Of a DNA stretch of 64,000 bases, positions 27,664 through 36,842 are shown in pieces. Below the pieces are notes generated by a model. It saw only the letters and a list, made by a program, of their open reading frames with translations. It made no database searches and was not told the DNA's origin. Made by a program: the position numbers and the translations under genes. The stretch's first letter is position 1; each line of letters opens with the position of its first letter. This DNA is from Porphyromonas sp. HMSC065F10 (GTDB lineage: Bacteria; Bacteroidota; Bacteroidia; Bacteroidales; Porphyromonadaceae). Location of the stretch: positions 63,834 through 127,833 of the forward strand of contig NZ_KV793752.1 of the NCBI RefSeq assembly GCF_001808555.1, given 5' to 3'.

Positions 27664-28704
27664 ATGCCACAAGAAGAGACCGACTGGGAGTCACTGACTT
27701 TCGGTTACTATCCTACGGACTACAACGTACGGAGCTATTACTCTAAGGGGGTGTGGAGCAGGCCTGAGCTGTGTGCCGATCCTATGGTGGCGGTTCATCT
27801 CGCAGCCACGGGGCTTAATTATGGCCAGCAGGCCTTTGAGGGGCTCAAGGCCTTTCGCTGCAGGGATGGTCGGGTCTGCCTCTTCAGACCAGAGGAGAAT
27901 GCTCGACGCCTACAGAGCTCTTGTGCCGGGATTATGATGCCTGAGGTGCCGGAGGATCTTTTCTTAGAAGCATGCCAATTGGTGGTGAAGCATAATAGAC
28001 GCTTCGTGCCTCCCTACGGCTCAGGTGCTGCTCTCTACCTACGACCTCTCGTGATAGGTATGGGGCCACATGTCGGTGTGAGCGAGAGCAGCGAGTACCT
28101 CTTCTCGATCTATGCTTGCCCGGTGGGGCCATACTTCAAGCGTGGTGTCACCTCTGTACCGGTAGTGATCCAACGATCGTATGACCGAGCTGCTCCGCGA
28201 GGCACCGGGAGGTTTAAGGTGGGCGGCAACTACGCTGCCTCTTTCCGTGCGATGCATGAGGCGTATGAGGAGGGCTATCAAGGGGGATGCCTTTTCTTAG
28301 ATCCTCAAGAGAAGAAGTTCGTTGACGAGTGTGGATCGGCCAATTTCTTTGGGATAAGAGGGAAAACATACATTACCCCGCAGTCCGAGTCGATCCTGGC
28401 CTCTGTGACCAACGATAGTCTAATGACCATCGCCGGCGATCTAGGGTTGTCGGTGGAGCGACGTCCCGTCCCTGTGGAGGAGCTTAGCACCCTTAATGAA
28501 GCCGCTGCCTGTGGTACTGCCGCTGTGATCTGTCCCATCAGCAAGATCGTTGACCTCGATACAGGTAGGATATACGGCTATGGTAGTGAGCCCGGGCCGG
28601 TCTGCCGTGAGCTCTACGATCACCTCACCGGCATACAGTCCGGCAGACTTCCCGACCGACACAATTGGCTAAGAGAGGTCGATCTGAAGTCTGAGACAAC
28701 GTGA
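27664..28704 (+). CDS. ilvE: Branched-chain amino acid aminotransferase
   Basis: PLP-dependent class IV aminotransferase that interconverts Leu/Ile/Val and their keto acids. The 346-aa protein has GLNYGQQAFEGLKAFR, the RPEENARRL segment, the pyridoxal lysine in GTGRFKVGGNYAAS, and DECGSANFFGI, all typical of the eukaryotic-like BCAT branch found in Bacteroidota. It starts 18 bases after the GH57 gene and may ride on that operon, though its function is unrelated. Confidence 0.95.
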   Translation: MPQEETDWESLTFGYYPTDYNVRSYYSKGVWSRPELCADPMVAVHLAATGLNYGQQAFEGLKAFRCRDGRVCLFRPEENARRLQSSCAGIMMPEVPEDLFLEACQLVVKHNRRFVPPYGSGAALYLRPLVIGMGPHVGVSESSEYLFSIYACPVGPYFKRGVTSVPVVIQRSYDRAAPRGTGRFKVGGNYAASFRAMHEAYEEGYQGGCLFLDPQEKKFVDECGSANFFGIRGKTYITPQSESILASVTNDSLMTIAGDLGLSVERRPVPVEELSTLNEAAACGTAAVICPISKIVDLDTGRIYGYGSEPGPVCRELYDHLTGIQSGRLPDRHNWLREVDLKSETT

Positions 28705-28941
28705 AATCCATCACCAAGATTGTTTCAATTGCTCGCCATTGATGGGGACGAATTTGTCTTGACATGGAGGTAATGCATATCGTTTTGCATTCGCTTCGTA
28801 GCTCTTTTTTGTATCTCTTAGCAGCCTTGCGTATGTGGATATGTGACAAAGATCTAGTCAAGGTTGACTCTGAGCCGTTCCGCTCCCAAATAAGTAGTAC
28901 TATGGGACGGACTCTGAACAGCTGATTTGGTCAAAAATCAT

Positions 28942-28949
28942 TACCTTTG
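28942..28949 (+). promoter_or_regulatory. Candidate -7 box (TACCTTTG) of pyrF-lpx operon
   Basis: TACCTTTG, a full match to TAnnTTTG, lies 26 bases before the pyrF ATG in a 271-base intergenic stretch with no gene. The expected -33 TTTG is not at the ideal distance; a TTTG at 28926-28929 is too close. Confidence 0.5.
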
Positions 28950-28975
28950 CCCGAATGCAATACGGATACTGAGAA

Positions 28976-29806
28976 ATGAATAAGCAGCAACTTATTGACC
29001 AGATCAGACGTAAGAAGTCTTTCCTCTGTGTCGGTCTGGATAGTGACTCCACTCTACTTCCTCCTCATCTCCCTCAGACTGCTGAGGGAGTCTTGACTTT
29101 CAATAAAGCGATCATTGATGCTACGGCAGACCTTGTCATAGCATATAAGCCCAATGAGGCATTCTATGAGCCATTAGGCGCTGAGGGCTTAGAGGTGCTC
29201 GGGAAGACGATTGAGTACGTGCATAATAAGTATCCTGAGATTATGGTAATCCTCGATGCCAAGCGAGGGGATATCGGTAATACCTCGGCGCAGTATGCGC
29301 ACGCTGCCTTCGAGGAGCTGGGAGCGGATGCCGTCACCACTGCTCCATATATGGGTCGCGACAGCATCTCTCCTTTTCTGGAGTATAACGATCGCTGGAC
29401 GGTGCTCCTTGCCCTTACATCCAATGCCGGATCAGCTGACTTCCAGCACTTAAGATTGGAGGATGGACGGCTGCTCTATCAGGCTGTCTTAGAGACAGCG
29501 ACTTCGTGGGCCAGTGATGAGCAGCTGATGTTTGTCGCCGGAGCAACACAGGCAAAGCTCTTCGATCAGATCCGCGAGATCGCCCCCGAGTATTTCCTCC
29601 TCGTACCCGGTGTGGGTAAGCAGGGCGGATCACTCGAGGAGGTGTGCAACTATGGTATGACGAGCGAGTGTGGTCTGATAGTAAACTCATCCCGCGGTAT
29701 CATCTTTGCCTCCAAGGGGGAGGACTTTGCTGAGGCTGCGCGTGCGAAGAGTCTCGCTCTGCAGGCGGAGATGGAGCGCGAGCTAAGGAGGCATCACGTT
29801 ATTTGA
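28976..29806 (+). CDS. pyrF: Orotidine 5'-phosphate decarboxylase
   Basis: Final step of UMP synthesis: decarboxylation of OMP. The 276-aa protein is of the longer type 2 class and shows the catalytic K-x-x-D array in LDAKRGDIGNT (Asp94, Lys96, Asp99), the N-terminal FLCVGLDSD, and the phosphate-binding end VNSSRGIIFAS. It is the first gene of a run continuing into lipid A genes (12 bases to lpxD). pyrK-pyrD are elsewhere in the window on the other strand. Confidence 0.96.
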   Translation: MNKQQLIDQIRRKKSFLCVGLDSDSTLLPPHLPQTAEGVLTFNKAIIDATADLVIAYKPNEAFYEPLGAEGLEVLGKTIEYVHNKYPEIMVILDAKRGDIGNTSAQYAHAAFEELGADAVTTAPYMGRDSISPFLEYNDRWTVLLALTSNAGSADFQHLRLEDGRLLYQAVLETATSWASDEQLMFVAGATQAKLFDQIREIAPEYFLLVPGVGKQGGSLEEVCNYGMTSECGLIVNSSRGIIFASKGEDFAEAARAKSLALQAEMERELRRHHVI

Positions 29807-29818
29807 GAAGACAAGCTT

Positions 29819-30895
29819 ATGAGATATACAGCTCAAGAGGTGGCCGACTTCCTCCATGGTGTGGTCGATGGAGACCCTAATGTGGAGCTTCATGACTTTG
29901 GCGGGATAGAGAATGGGAAGGCAGGGACACTGACTTTCCTCGCTAATCCTGCCTATGAGCATTACCTCTATACGACAGAGTGCAGTGCGGTGCTGGTGCA
30001 GGCTGATTATCAGCCGACCTCCGAGGTGAAGACGACCCTGATCCGTGTAGCAGATCCTTATGATAGCTTGGCAAAATTGCTGAGCGTGATCCGCGATGGG
30101 TCCGAGCCTGAGGCTGGGATCTCGCAATTTGCCATTGTGGATCCGTCTGCTGATGTGGATCCGACAGCTTCTGTGGGACCTTTTGTCTATATAGGTAGGA
30201 ATAGTAAGGTGGGTCCCCGTACGATCGTCCGTGCCCAGGTATATATAGGTGAGGACTGCCTTGTGGGAGCGGACTGTAAGATCTATCAGCAGGTGACGAT
30301 CAGCAACCGGACGATCGTCGGAGATCGATGCATCTTACACTCAGGAGCGGTCTTAGGAGCAGATGGATTTGGCTTCGCCCCCACTGCTGAGGGTTGGGAC
30401 AAGATTCCCCAGACCGGCAAGGTAATCCTTGAGGATGATGTGGAGATAGGGGCAAATGCCTGTATTGATCGTGCGGTCCTCGATGCAACGATCATACGGC
30501 GCGGAGTAAAGATCGACAACCTCGTCCAGATCGCCCATAATTGCGAGGTGAAGGAGCATACCGCTATCGCTGCTCAGTCCGGTGTTGCCGGCTCAACAAC
30601 CATTGGCCAGTGGAATCGACTGGGGGGACAGGTGGGCATAGCCGGTCACCTTAAGACTGCCGATCGTGTGACCTTTGGGGCTAAGACGGGCATTATGGCG
30701 AGCATTGAGGAGGAGGGCAGCAGCTGGTTTGGCTACCCCGGGAGACCTTATGTCAAGGCGATGCGAAGCGCTGCTGTGGCTGATCGTCTTCCTCAGTTAG
30801 ATAAGCAGATCTACGACCTCTCTAAGGAGGTGAAGCGCCTAAGAGAGGAGCTGGATAAGCTTAGCGAGATAAGTAAGACAAAAGACGGAGAGTGA
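29819..30895 (+). CDS. lpxD: UDP-3-O-acylglucosamine N-acyltransferase
   Basis: Third enzyme of lipid A synthesis; N-acylates UDP-3-O-acyl-GlcN from acyl-ACP. The 358-aa protein has the N-terminal uridine-binding domain (TLTFLANPAYEHYLY), a left-handed beta-helix of hexapeptide repeats including GADGFGFAP, the catalytic histidine in IAHNCEVKEHTAIAAQ, and a C-terminal helix extension. It is followed directly by lpxC-fabZ, with the lpxD stop overlapping a possible GTG. Confidence 0.96.
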   Translation: MRYTAQEVADFLHGVVDGDPNVELHDFGGIENGKAGTLTFLANPAYEHYLYTTECSAVLVQADYQPTSEVKTTLIRVADPYDSLAKLLSVIRDGSEPEAGISQFAIVDPSADVDPTASVGPFVYIGRNSKVGPRTIVRAQVYIGEDCLVGADCKIYQQVTISNRTIVGDRCILHSGAVLGADGFGFAPTAEGWDKIPQTGKVILEDDVEIGANACIDRAVLDATIIRRGVKIDNLVQIAHNCEVKEHTAIAAQSGVAGSTTIGQWNRLGGQVGIAGHLKTADRVTFGAKTGIMASIEEEGSSWFGYPGRPYVKAMRSAAVADRLPQLDKQIYDLSKEVKRLREELDKLSEISKTKDGE

Positions 30896-30900
30896 GCGAG

Positions 30901-32298
30901 ATGGCGTACCAACACACCCTTGGAGGATCGTTTGAGCTGGAGGGGAAAGGTCTACACACCGGGAGGTATATCCACCTAAGAGCCCTACCAGCAGAGGAGA
31001 ATTACGGCATCCGTATCTGTAGAACCGACCTGCAGGGGAAGCCTATCCTACCTGCCCTCGTCCGGTATGCCACTCAGTCCGATCGCTGCACAACGCTGAG
31101 AGATGGGGACTTCTCTGTCTGTACCATTGAGCATATGATGGCAGCGCTGTCGGCTATGAGGGTAGACAATTGCCTCATAGAGCTTGACGGACCTGAGGCA
31201 CCGATCTTGGACGGGAGCGCTAAGCCTTATGTCGATAAGATCACAGAAGTAGGTCTCGTAGAGCAGAGGGCTGAAGCAAGAGTCTACAAAGTGCAGCGTA
31301 AGATTGAGGTCTCTGATGAGGCATCAGGTGCTAAGCTGACACTCCTCCCGGATGATACTTTCGCTATTGATGCGCTGATCTCTTACGACTCTCCCATCCT
31401 GACGCATCAGTTTGCGTCCTATGAGATAGGGGATGACTTTGCCGGTGAGATAGCACCAGCGAGGACTTTTGTCTTCGTGAGAGAGGTGCAGGCTCTGGTT
31501 GCTAATAATCTGATCAAGGGTGGGGATCTGGACAATGCGCTGGTGATCTACGATCGTCAGCTATCTCAGACCGATCTCGACAAGCTCTCAGATGAGCTTG
31601 GGGTGGATCACAGTGACGCCTCAAAGCTTGGTTACATCAGCCATAGACCACTCGCATACCCAAATGAACCTGCACGGCACAAACTCCTTGACGTGCTGGG
31701 AGACTTGGCTCTCGCCGGCTGCCGGATCAAGGGGCGTGTGATTGCGACAAAGCCGGGTCACACTATCAATGGCAGGCTCTGTATGAAGCTCCTTGAGGAG
31801 ATTGAGGGGGAGGAGTCCATACCTCCATCCATCGATCTAAGTGCAAAGCCCCTACTTGACACCCGGGGGATAATGCGGATATTACCTCACCGCTACCCGA
31901 TGCTCATGGTGGATAAGGTGATAGATCTCACTGTTGATCAGGCTATAGGGCTGAAGAATTACTCTGCCGGAGATCCTTTCTTCGTGGGACACTTCCCCGG
32001 TGAACCCATTGTCCCTGGGGTGTTGCTTGTGGAGTCTATTGCTCAGATTGCGGGGATCCTTGTACTCCATATAATGGATGAGCCTGGGCCACATTCGACC
32101 TACCTAGCACGCATTGAGAATGCCCGATTTAGACAAAAAGTAATGCCGGGGGATACGGTGATATATCGTGTCAAGCCGCTGGCGCCAGTACGACATGGAT
32201 TTGCGCGAGTACGTGGTGTGGGCTACGTAGGGGACAATATCGTCTGCGAGGCAGAGGTTGTGGCCAAGGTAGTGGCTAATAACGAAGGTGAAAGATAG
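30901..32298 (+). CDS. lpxC-fabZ: Fused UDP-3-O-acyl-GlcNAc deacetylase / 3-hydroxyacyl-ACP dehydratase
   Basis: Two enzymes in one 465-aa chain, a fusion characteristic of Bacteroidota. The N-terminal LpxC half (about 1-300) removes the acetyl group in the committed lipid A step and has zinc and catalytic residues in TIEHMMAALSA and ARHKLLDVLGDLALAG. The C-terminal FabZ half dehydrates 3-hydroxyacyl-ACP and has LPHRYPMLMVDKV and HFPGEPIVPGVLLVESIAQ. I use ATG 30901, which gives the usual ten residues before the SFELEGKGLHTG start of LpxC; a GTG at 30892 overlapping the lpxD stop is possible. The fusion balances lipid A and fatty acid synthesis, which share 3-hydroxyacyl-ACP. Confidence 0.96.
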   Translation: MAYQHTLGGSFELEGKGLHTGRYIHLRALPAEENYGIRICRTDLQGKPILPALVRYATQSDRCTTLRDGDFSVCTIEHMMAALSAMRVDNCLIELDGPEAPILDGSAKPYVDKITEVGLVEQRAEARVYKVQRKIEVSDEASGAKLTLLPDDTFAIDALISYDSPILTHQFASYEIGDDFAGEIAPARTFVFVREVQALVANNLIKGGDLDNALVIYDRQLSQTDLDKLSDELGVDHSDASKLGYISHRPLAYPNEPARHKLLDVLGDLALAGCRIKGRVIATKPGHTINGRLCMKLLEEIEGEESIPPSIDLSAKPLLDTRGIMRILPHRYPMLMVDKVIDLTVDQAIGLKNYSAGDPFFVGHFPGEPIVPGVLLVESIAQIAGILVLHIMDEPGPHSTYLARIENARFRQKVMPGDTVIYRVKPLAPVRHGFARVRGVGYVGDNIVCEAEVVAKVVANNEGER

Positions 32299-32302
32299 GG
32301 AA

Positions 32303-33094
32303 ATGACAGAAGAGAAGAATACATCTATCAGCCAGCTGGCATTAGTCAATGCCGGAGCGGTATTGGGAGAGGGTGTCCGGATTGATGCTTTTGCAATTGT
32401 TGAGGACAATGTGGAGATCGGTGCTGGGACACATATCCATGCCGGGGCAATAGTCAGGTCCGGTGCTCGGATCGGCTGTCAGTGTGAGGTCCATCCCTAT
32501 GCAGTGATCGCCGGGGTTCCTCAGGACCTGAAGTTTAGGGGTGAGGAAACGACTGCTATCATAGGGGACAGGACGGTGATCCGAGAGTACGTCACCGTTA
32601 GTCGGGGTACTGCATCACGTGACAAGACCGTCATAGGTAGCGATTGCCTGATTATGGCCTATGCTCATGTGGCACACGACTGCGTGTTGGGTGATCATGT
32701 GATTATCGGTAACGCATCACAGATCGCCGGTGAAGTGGAGATAGACGACTGGGCAATCCTAAGCGGCTCTGTCTTAGTACATCAGTTCACCCGCATCGGA
32801 CGTCATAGTATGACTCAAGGAGGCAGTAAAGTGACAAAGGATATACCTCCCTATGCTGTGGTAGCACGTGAGCCGATTGCCTTCTGTGGGATCAATCTTG
32901 TAGGTCTCCGTCGGAGGGATTTTACTGAGGACGAGATCAGACTCATCGGCGATGCCTACCGCATCCTCTATGCTCAAGGACTCAATGTGAGTGATGCCTT
33001 AGAGGAGATTGAGTCGTCTCTGGAAGACACTCCTGAGCGACGTCGGATACTGGACTTTATTCGCAACTCCAAGCGCGGAATAGTGAAGGGCTGA
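32303..33094 (+). CDS. lpxA: UDP-N-acetylglucosamine O-acyltransferase
   Basis: First enzyme of lipid A synthesis; transfers a 3-hydroxyacyl group to UDP-GlcNAc. From ATG 32303 it is 263 aa with hexapeptide-repeat beta-helix turns, the catalytic histidine in AHVAHDCVLGDHV, GVPQDLKFRGEETTAIIGD, and the helical C-terminus (NLVGLRRRDFTEDEI). An in-frame GTG at 32288 would overlap lpxC-fabZ. Together with lpxD and lpxC it gives three of the four early lipid A steps in one run. Confidence 0.96.
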   Translation: MTEEKNTSISQLALVNAGAVLGEGVRIDAFAIVEDNVEIGAGTHIHAGAIVRSGARIGCQCEVHPYAVIAGVPQDLKFRGEETTAIIGDRTVIREYVTVSRGTASRDKTVIGSDCLIMAYAHVAHDCVLGDHVIIGNASQIAGEVEIDDWAILSGSVLVHQFTRIGRHSMTQGGSKVTKDIPPYAVVAREPIAFCGINLVGLRRRDFTEDEIRLIGDAYRILYAQGLNVSDALEEIESSLEDTPERRRILDFIRNSKRGIVKG

Positions 33095-33104
33095 GACGCT
33101 GAGT

Positions 33105-33731
33105 ATGATCTATCGTTTTGTCATCGTTTCTCCGGAAGCTCGATCCTTCCGTCGAGACCTCAGGGTTGGCAGTGAGGCCACCTTTGGCGATCTGCGCAAC
33201 GCACTCTACGATGAGATCGGCTACTCCCCTGTGGAGCCGAGTCTGATCTATATTACAGACCATTCTTGGAGCCAGAAGGTGACGATCTACGAAGTAGAGC
33301 CACCCCACAGTCGCTCTGATGAGGATGTGTTTCTTATGGAGCGCACTCGGCTCTCGGAGCTCCTTGATACTGAGCGACAGCGACTGATGCTGCTCTTTGA
33401 CCCTGACCGGTCGAGGGCTTTTTACATTGAGCTGCGCGAGATCAGCTCCGGTAGTCTTCCTTCTCCCTATGTTCTTTCTCGATCAGAGGGAGAGCCACCA
33501 CTCCAGAGGTTACCGGAGGAAGAGGTCAAGAAAAAGGAGGAGCCGAAGGTCAAGTCCGTTGCCCCTGAGGTTGCCGAGACAGGAAAGAGGAAGCTGAATG
33601 AGGAGTCTACTCCCGATGAGTATGGGAGCGATGCCTTTGACAGTACAGAGATTGATCCTGAGGGTTTTGGCACCTCAGATGAGTCTGGGGAGTTTGACAA
33701 CGAGATCCCCACTGAGGACTTTCCCCTTTGA
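33105..33731 (+). CDS. pRiA4b ORF-3-like protein with acidic C-terminal tail
   Basis: A 208-aa protein; the first about 115 residues (MIYRFVIVSPEARSFRRDLR; FGDLRNALYDEIGYS; LLFDPDRSRAFYIELREI) look like the pRiA4b ORF-3 / IS1096 TnpR-passenger-like family, of unknown function. In Bacteroidota a relative is, as I recall, regularly found between lpxA and miaA as here. The last about 60 residues are Glu/Asp/Ser-rich and low-complexity. The family name comes from plasmid and IS passengers, but nothing nearby suggests a mobile element, so this looks like a fixed chromosomal gene. Confidence 0.8.
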   Translation: MIYRFVIVSPEARSFRRDLRVGSEATFGDLRNALYDEIGYSPVEPSLIYITDHSWSQKVTIYEVEPPHSRSDEDVFLMERTRLSELLDTERQRLMLLFDPDRSRAFYIELREISSGSLPSPYVLSRSEGEPPLQRLPEEEVKKKEEPKVKSVAPEVAETGKRKLNEESTPDEYGSDAFDSTEIDPEGFGTSDESGEFDNEIPTEDFPL

Positions 33732-34606
33732 CGAAAGATAAGCGGCTGATCATCCTGACCGGACCTACCGGAGTAGGTAAGTCCGCTTATGCCATGGAGC
33801 TGGCTCGCTCACTCTCCATACCTATCATATCGGCTGACTCCAGGCAGCTCTACAGAGGGATGAGCATCGGGACCGATGCCCCCTCTCCTGAGGCTATGAG
33901 TGAGATCCATCACTACTTTGTGGCAACGCGTGAGGTCACCGATCCATACAATGCCTACGACTATGCAGCAGATGCCCTCGCAGTCGTTGATGAGGTACTC
34001 ACGACCCACGATACCGCTCTTGTCGTTGGCGGATCGATGATGTACATTCAGGCGCTCCTCTACCAGATGGATCCTATCCCTGAGCCGGATCCTGAGATAA
34101 GACGACAGCTGTGGGAGTGCTTTGAGACACATGGGATCGGTCCCATTAGATCCCAACTAGCGGAGGCGGACCCTCAGTACCTCGCCTCTGTGGATGGCAA
34201 TAACCACAAGCGGATGATCCGTGCGCTGGAGGTCTGGCTTACCACCCATCGTCCCTTTTCCTCTTGGCACACCCATACTCCACGCAACTTTCCATATGAG
34301 CATGAGGTATGGGGCCTATTTCGTCCCCGTCCTATCCTCTATGAGAGGATCAATCAGCGGGTGGATCGGATGTTTCAGAGCGGGCTTGTCGAGGAGGTTC
34401 GCAGCCTACTCCCGCATAAGGACTGCAATGCACTTAATACCATCGGGTACAAGGAGGTGATCCAATATCTGGAGGGGCAATGCTCTCTGGACGAAGCTGT
34501 CCATAGGGTGAAGAAAAATAGCCGAGTGTACGCCAGGAAGCAGATCACTTTCTTTGAGAAAATACCGGACATCAGGTTGCTAAACTTGGAGGAGCAAGAG
34601 AAATAA
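33728..34606 (+). CDS. miaA: tRNA dimethylallyltransferase
   Basis: Adds a dimethylallyl group to A37 of tRNAs reading UNN codons. The 292-aa protein starts with the P-loop LTGPTGVGKSAYA, then SADSRQLYRGMSIGTDAPS and LVVGGSMMYIQALLY, all standard for MiaA. The start is a TTG at 33728 whose last bases overlap the TGA of the upstream gene. The C-terminal VKKNSRVYARKQITFF is the typical tRNA-binding end. Confidence 0.94.
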   Translation: MTKDKRLIILTGPTGVGKSAYAMELARSLSIPIISADSRQLYRGMSIGTDAPSPEAMSEIHHYFVATREVTDPYNAYDYAADALAVVDEVLTTHDTALVVGGSMMYIQALLYQMDPIPEPDPEIRRQLWECFETHGIGPIRSQLAEADPQYLASVDGNNHKRMIRALEVWLTTHRPFSSWHTHTPRNFPYEHEVWGLFRPRPILYERINQRVDRMFQSGLVEEVRSLLPHKDCNALNTIGYKEVIQYLEGQCSLDEAVHRVKKNSRVYARKQITFFEKIPDIRLLNLEEQEK

Positions 34607-34624
34607 CACTATATTTGCCTTACT

Positions 34625-35545
34625 ATGATTGACTTAAAGATATTAGACGAAGTAGGAGAGCTAGATACGGTTGTGGCCGGTGTCGCCTTCCATAATGGTG
34701 AGCCGCCGGCACTGGAGGAAGCTTACGATGCCAAGACATACCACACCATCCTTAACGACCAATATCCTCTGGATGAGGATCTCAATCGCGAAGTGGAGGC
34801 GTTTGTCTCACTGATGGAGAGGGAGGGCGTGACTGTCTTGCGTCCCGGTCGGCATAGGGGTATGCAACAGATCTTTGCTCGTGATGTGGGGTTTGTCATC
34901 GGAGATACGTTTGTCCGTGCTAATATCATTGCTGATAGAGAGCAGGAGATGAAGGCGTACGATGCGATCTGGTCTCAGATAAATCCAGACAAGATAGTGA
35001 CAACACCCGATTACGTCTCCGTGGAGGGTGGGGATGTGACGTTGCTTAGAGATGGTCGGATACTCTTGGGATGCCACTTGACGACTGACTTTGACCATTA
35101 CAGCACCGCACGTACAAATAAGTACGCCATAGGCTTCCTCAAGGGTCTCTTCCCTGAGCGAGAGATCATCCCACTGCAGTTGATCAAGGATGATCACGAC
35201 CCCTATCGGGGCGTTCTGCACCTTGACTGTGCCTTTCAGCCGGTAGGGGAGGGCTTGGCGATCATCTTCCCGGGTGCATTCCGGCACTACTCCGACTATG
35301 AGTTTCTTGTATCACTCTTCGGTCCGGAGAATGTCTTCTCCATTACCCGGGAGGAGTTCTTTGAGATGAATACAAATATTTTCAGTCTCTCACCGCAAAA
35401 GGTGATCATAGACAGTGCCTTCGCGAGACTGAAAGGGTGGCTTGAGGCCCGAGGACTGGAAGTGCTGACGACCCCCTATAGGGAGGTAAGCAAGCTGGGA
35501 GGCTTGCTCAGGTGTACCACTCAGCCCTTAGTCAGGAGGTACTGA
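34625..35545 (+). CDS. Amidinotransferase / arginine-deiminase-like guanidino-group enzyme
   Basis: Member of the guanidine-modifying (GME) superfamily, 306 aa. It keeps the expected catalytic parts: RDVGFVIGDTF and VEGGDVTLLRD (acidic substrate ligands), HLDCAFQPVG (histidine and aspartate), and the nucleophile Cys297 in LLRCTTQPLV near the C-terminus. Whether it is a deiminase (citrulline-forming), a dimethylarginine hydrolase or a transferase cannot be told from the sequence. It follows miaA by 18 bases and ends 10 bases before the convergent M64 gene. Confidence 0.85.
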   Translation: MIDLKILDEVGELDTVVAGVAFHNGEPPALEEAYDAKTYHTILNDQYPLDEDLNREVEAFVSLMEREGVTVLRPGRHRGMQQIFARDVGFVIGDTFVRANIIADREQEMKAYDAIWSQINPDKIVTTPDYVSVEGGDVTLLRDGRILLGCHLTTDFDHYSTARTNKYAIGFLKGLFPEREIIPLQLIKDDHDPYRGVLHLDCAFQPVGEGLAIIFPGAFRHYSDYEFLVSLFGPENVFSITREEFFEMNTNIFSLSPQKVIIDSAFARLKGWLEARGLEVLTTPYREVSKLGGLLRCTTQPLVRRY

Positions 35546-35555
35546 TCAGTGCTTC

Positions 35556-36842
35556 TTAGTCGGTGTAGAAGTTGATCACTTCGCGGATAGCCCTTTGGCA
35601 AACCGGGCAAAACTCAGGATTGCTATTGGTCCTCATACGACAGTCCATAGAGGGTCTATAGACACCCTTGAGGCTATAGCCGGCTCCTTCGTACACCCCT
35701 ACGGGATAGTTGCACTCCTCCGGAGTCGGTATGGCGGACACCTCTGCGGGTAGTAGGTCAGCCCACTTGGCGCTAAATTCCTTCAGCGTGGTGATATTCT
35801 GCTCCCACGGCTCCACATCAGTCGGATACATCGGTATCTGCTCTGCCTCGTAAGCATACTCGTCCGCCAGTCCGGCAAAGCTGTGTCCAAACTCGTGCGT
35901 CACCACCGGCACAAAGGCCGGGTGCTTAGTCATCGAGAGGTTATACGAATTGAGTATCCCGCCGCCGCCATAGTGGGGCGTATTGACCAGTACGATGATA
36001 TGCTCGTAGGGAGTCCCGGCAAGGAGGTCGTGCAGCTTGCGGAGGTGCAGTGTCGTGAGGTAGCGCTCACTATAGAAGGTGTCAAAGTGTGAGCCGAGTG
36101 CGGTGTCCCTCCAGATCTCCTTGGAGGGAATGGAAGCACCGCTCTCCGCTGAGGGAGAGCGAACCGCTATGATGGAGAAGCGATCACGCAGAGACTTGAA
36201 GGGCTCGTGCCCGAAGATCGACTCTACAGCCTTACGGGCGTCCGCCAAGTAGTCCTCCATCTCATCTTCCGTATAGCCCTCAGCTACAAATGCTATATGG
36301 ATTGCGCGGGAGCTGTCCTTGGGGGCTTGAAGAGTGGTGTAGGGCAGGATACCCTGCTCACCGAGCGGGGTCATCAGAATATCGTTCGGGTCTATGCGAT
36401 GTGTCATAGAGGCAATGACATCGTGACGGCTATTTCGGAGCTCAAGACTAACCTCTACCGGTTGCTTCGGCATAGGGATTAGAGAGACATTCTCAAATGC
36501 TCTCCTACCACTCTCCTGTGCTTGTGGGTAACTCAGCCACTCCTGGAAGAGTGATGAGAAAGGATGCTTGTAGATCACCCTCCCTGTGGCAAGGTCTCTG
36601 ACTGTGATCGTGCCATTCCCCTTCATCGGCGTCTCGGCTAAGCGATGCCTCTTGCCATACCAGCCTGGAATCTTGTAGTAAGCCAGCAGGGAGATGTCTT
36701 GAGTACTGGCATTTCCGGAGAAGATATAGTCCAGGCGAAGGGTCTGGTCAATAAAGTAGTCTCCAAAGTCCTGGGCGATAAGGCGACAGGGCAGGAGAAG
36801 GAGTACAGTCAGCAGTAGAGTCGTTCGAGAGATCTTATTCAT
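35556..36842 (-). CDS. Secreted M64-family (IgA-peptidase-like) metallopeptidase
   Basis: Predicted secreted zinc peptidase of 428 aa. It has an N-terminal signal peptide (MNKISRTTLLLTVLLLLPCRLIAQ), an N-terminal beta domain, and the catalytic HEFGHSFAGLADEY motif (His316, Glu317, His320, with a third ligand Asp) characteristic of M64. Further GAGYSLKGVYRPSMDCRM and FCPVCQRAI supply cysteines that may form disulfides. It is the last gene of the dapB-lepB-wbqC-like operon and overlaps the WbqC-like gene by four bases. The family is named for Clostridium ramosum IgA protease; substrate here is unknown. Confidence 0.92.
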   Translation of the reverse strand: MNKISRTTLLLTVLLLLPCRLIAQDFGDYFIDQTLRLDYIFSGNASTQDISLLAYYKIPGWYGKRHRLAETPMKGNGTITVRDLATGRVIYKHPFSSLFQEWLSYPQAQESGRRAFENVSLIPMPKQPVEVSLELRNSRHDVIASMTHRIDPNDILMTPLGEQGILPYTTLQAPKDSSRAIHIAFVAEGYTEDEMEDYLADARKAVESIFGHEPFKSLRDRFSIIAVRSPSAESGASIPSKEIWRDTALGSHFDTFYSERYLTTLHLRKLHDLLAGTPYEHIIVLVNTPHYGGGGILNSYNLSMTKHPAFVPVVTHEFGHSFAGLADEYAYEAEQIPMYPTDVEPWEQNITTLKEFSAKWADLLPAEVSAIPTPEECNYPVGVYEGAGYSLKGVYRPSMDCRMRTNSNPEFCPVCQRAIREVINFYTD

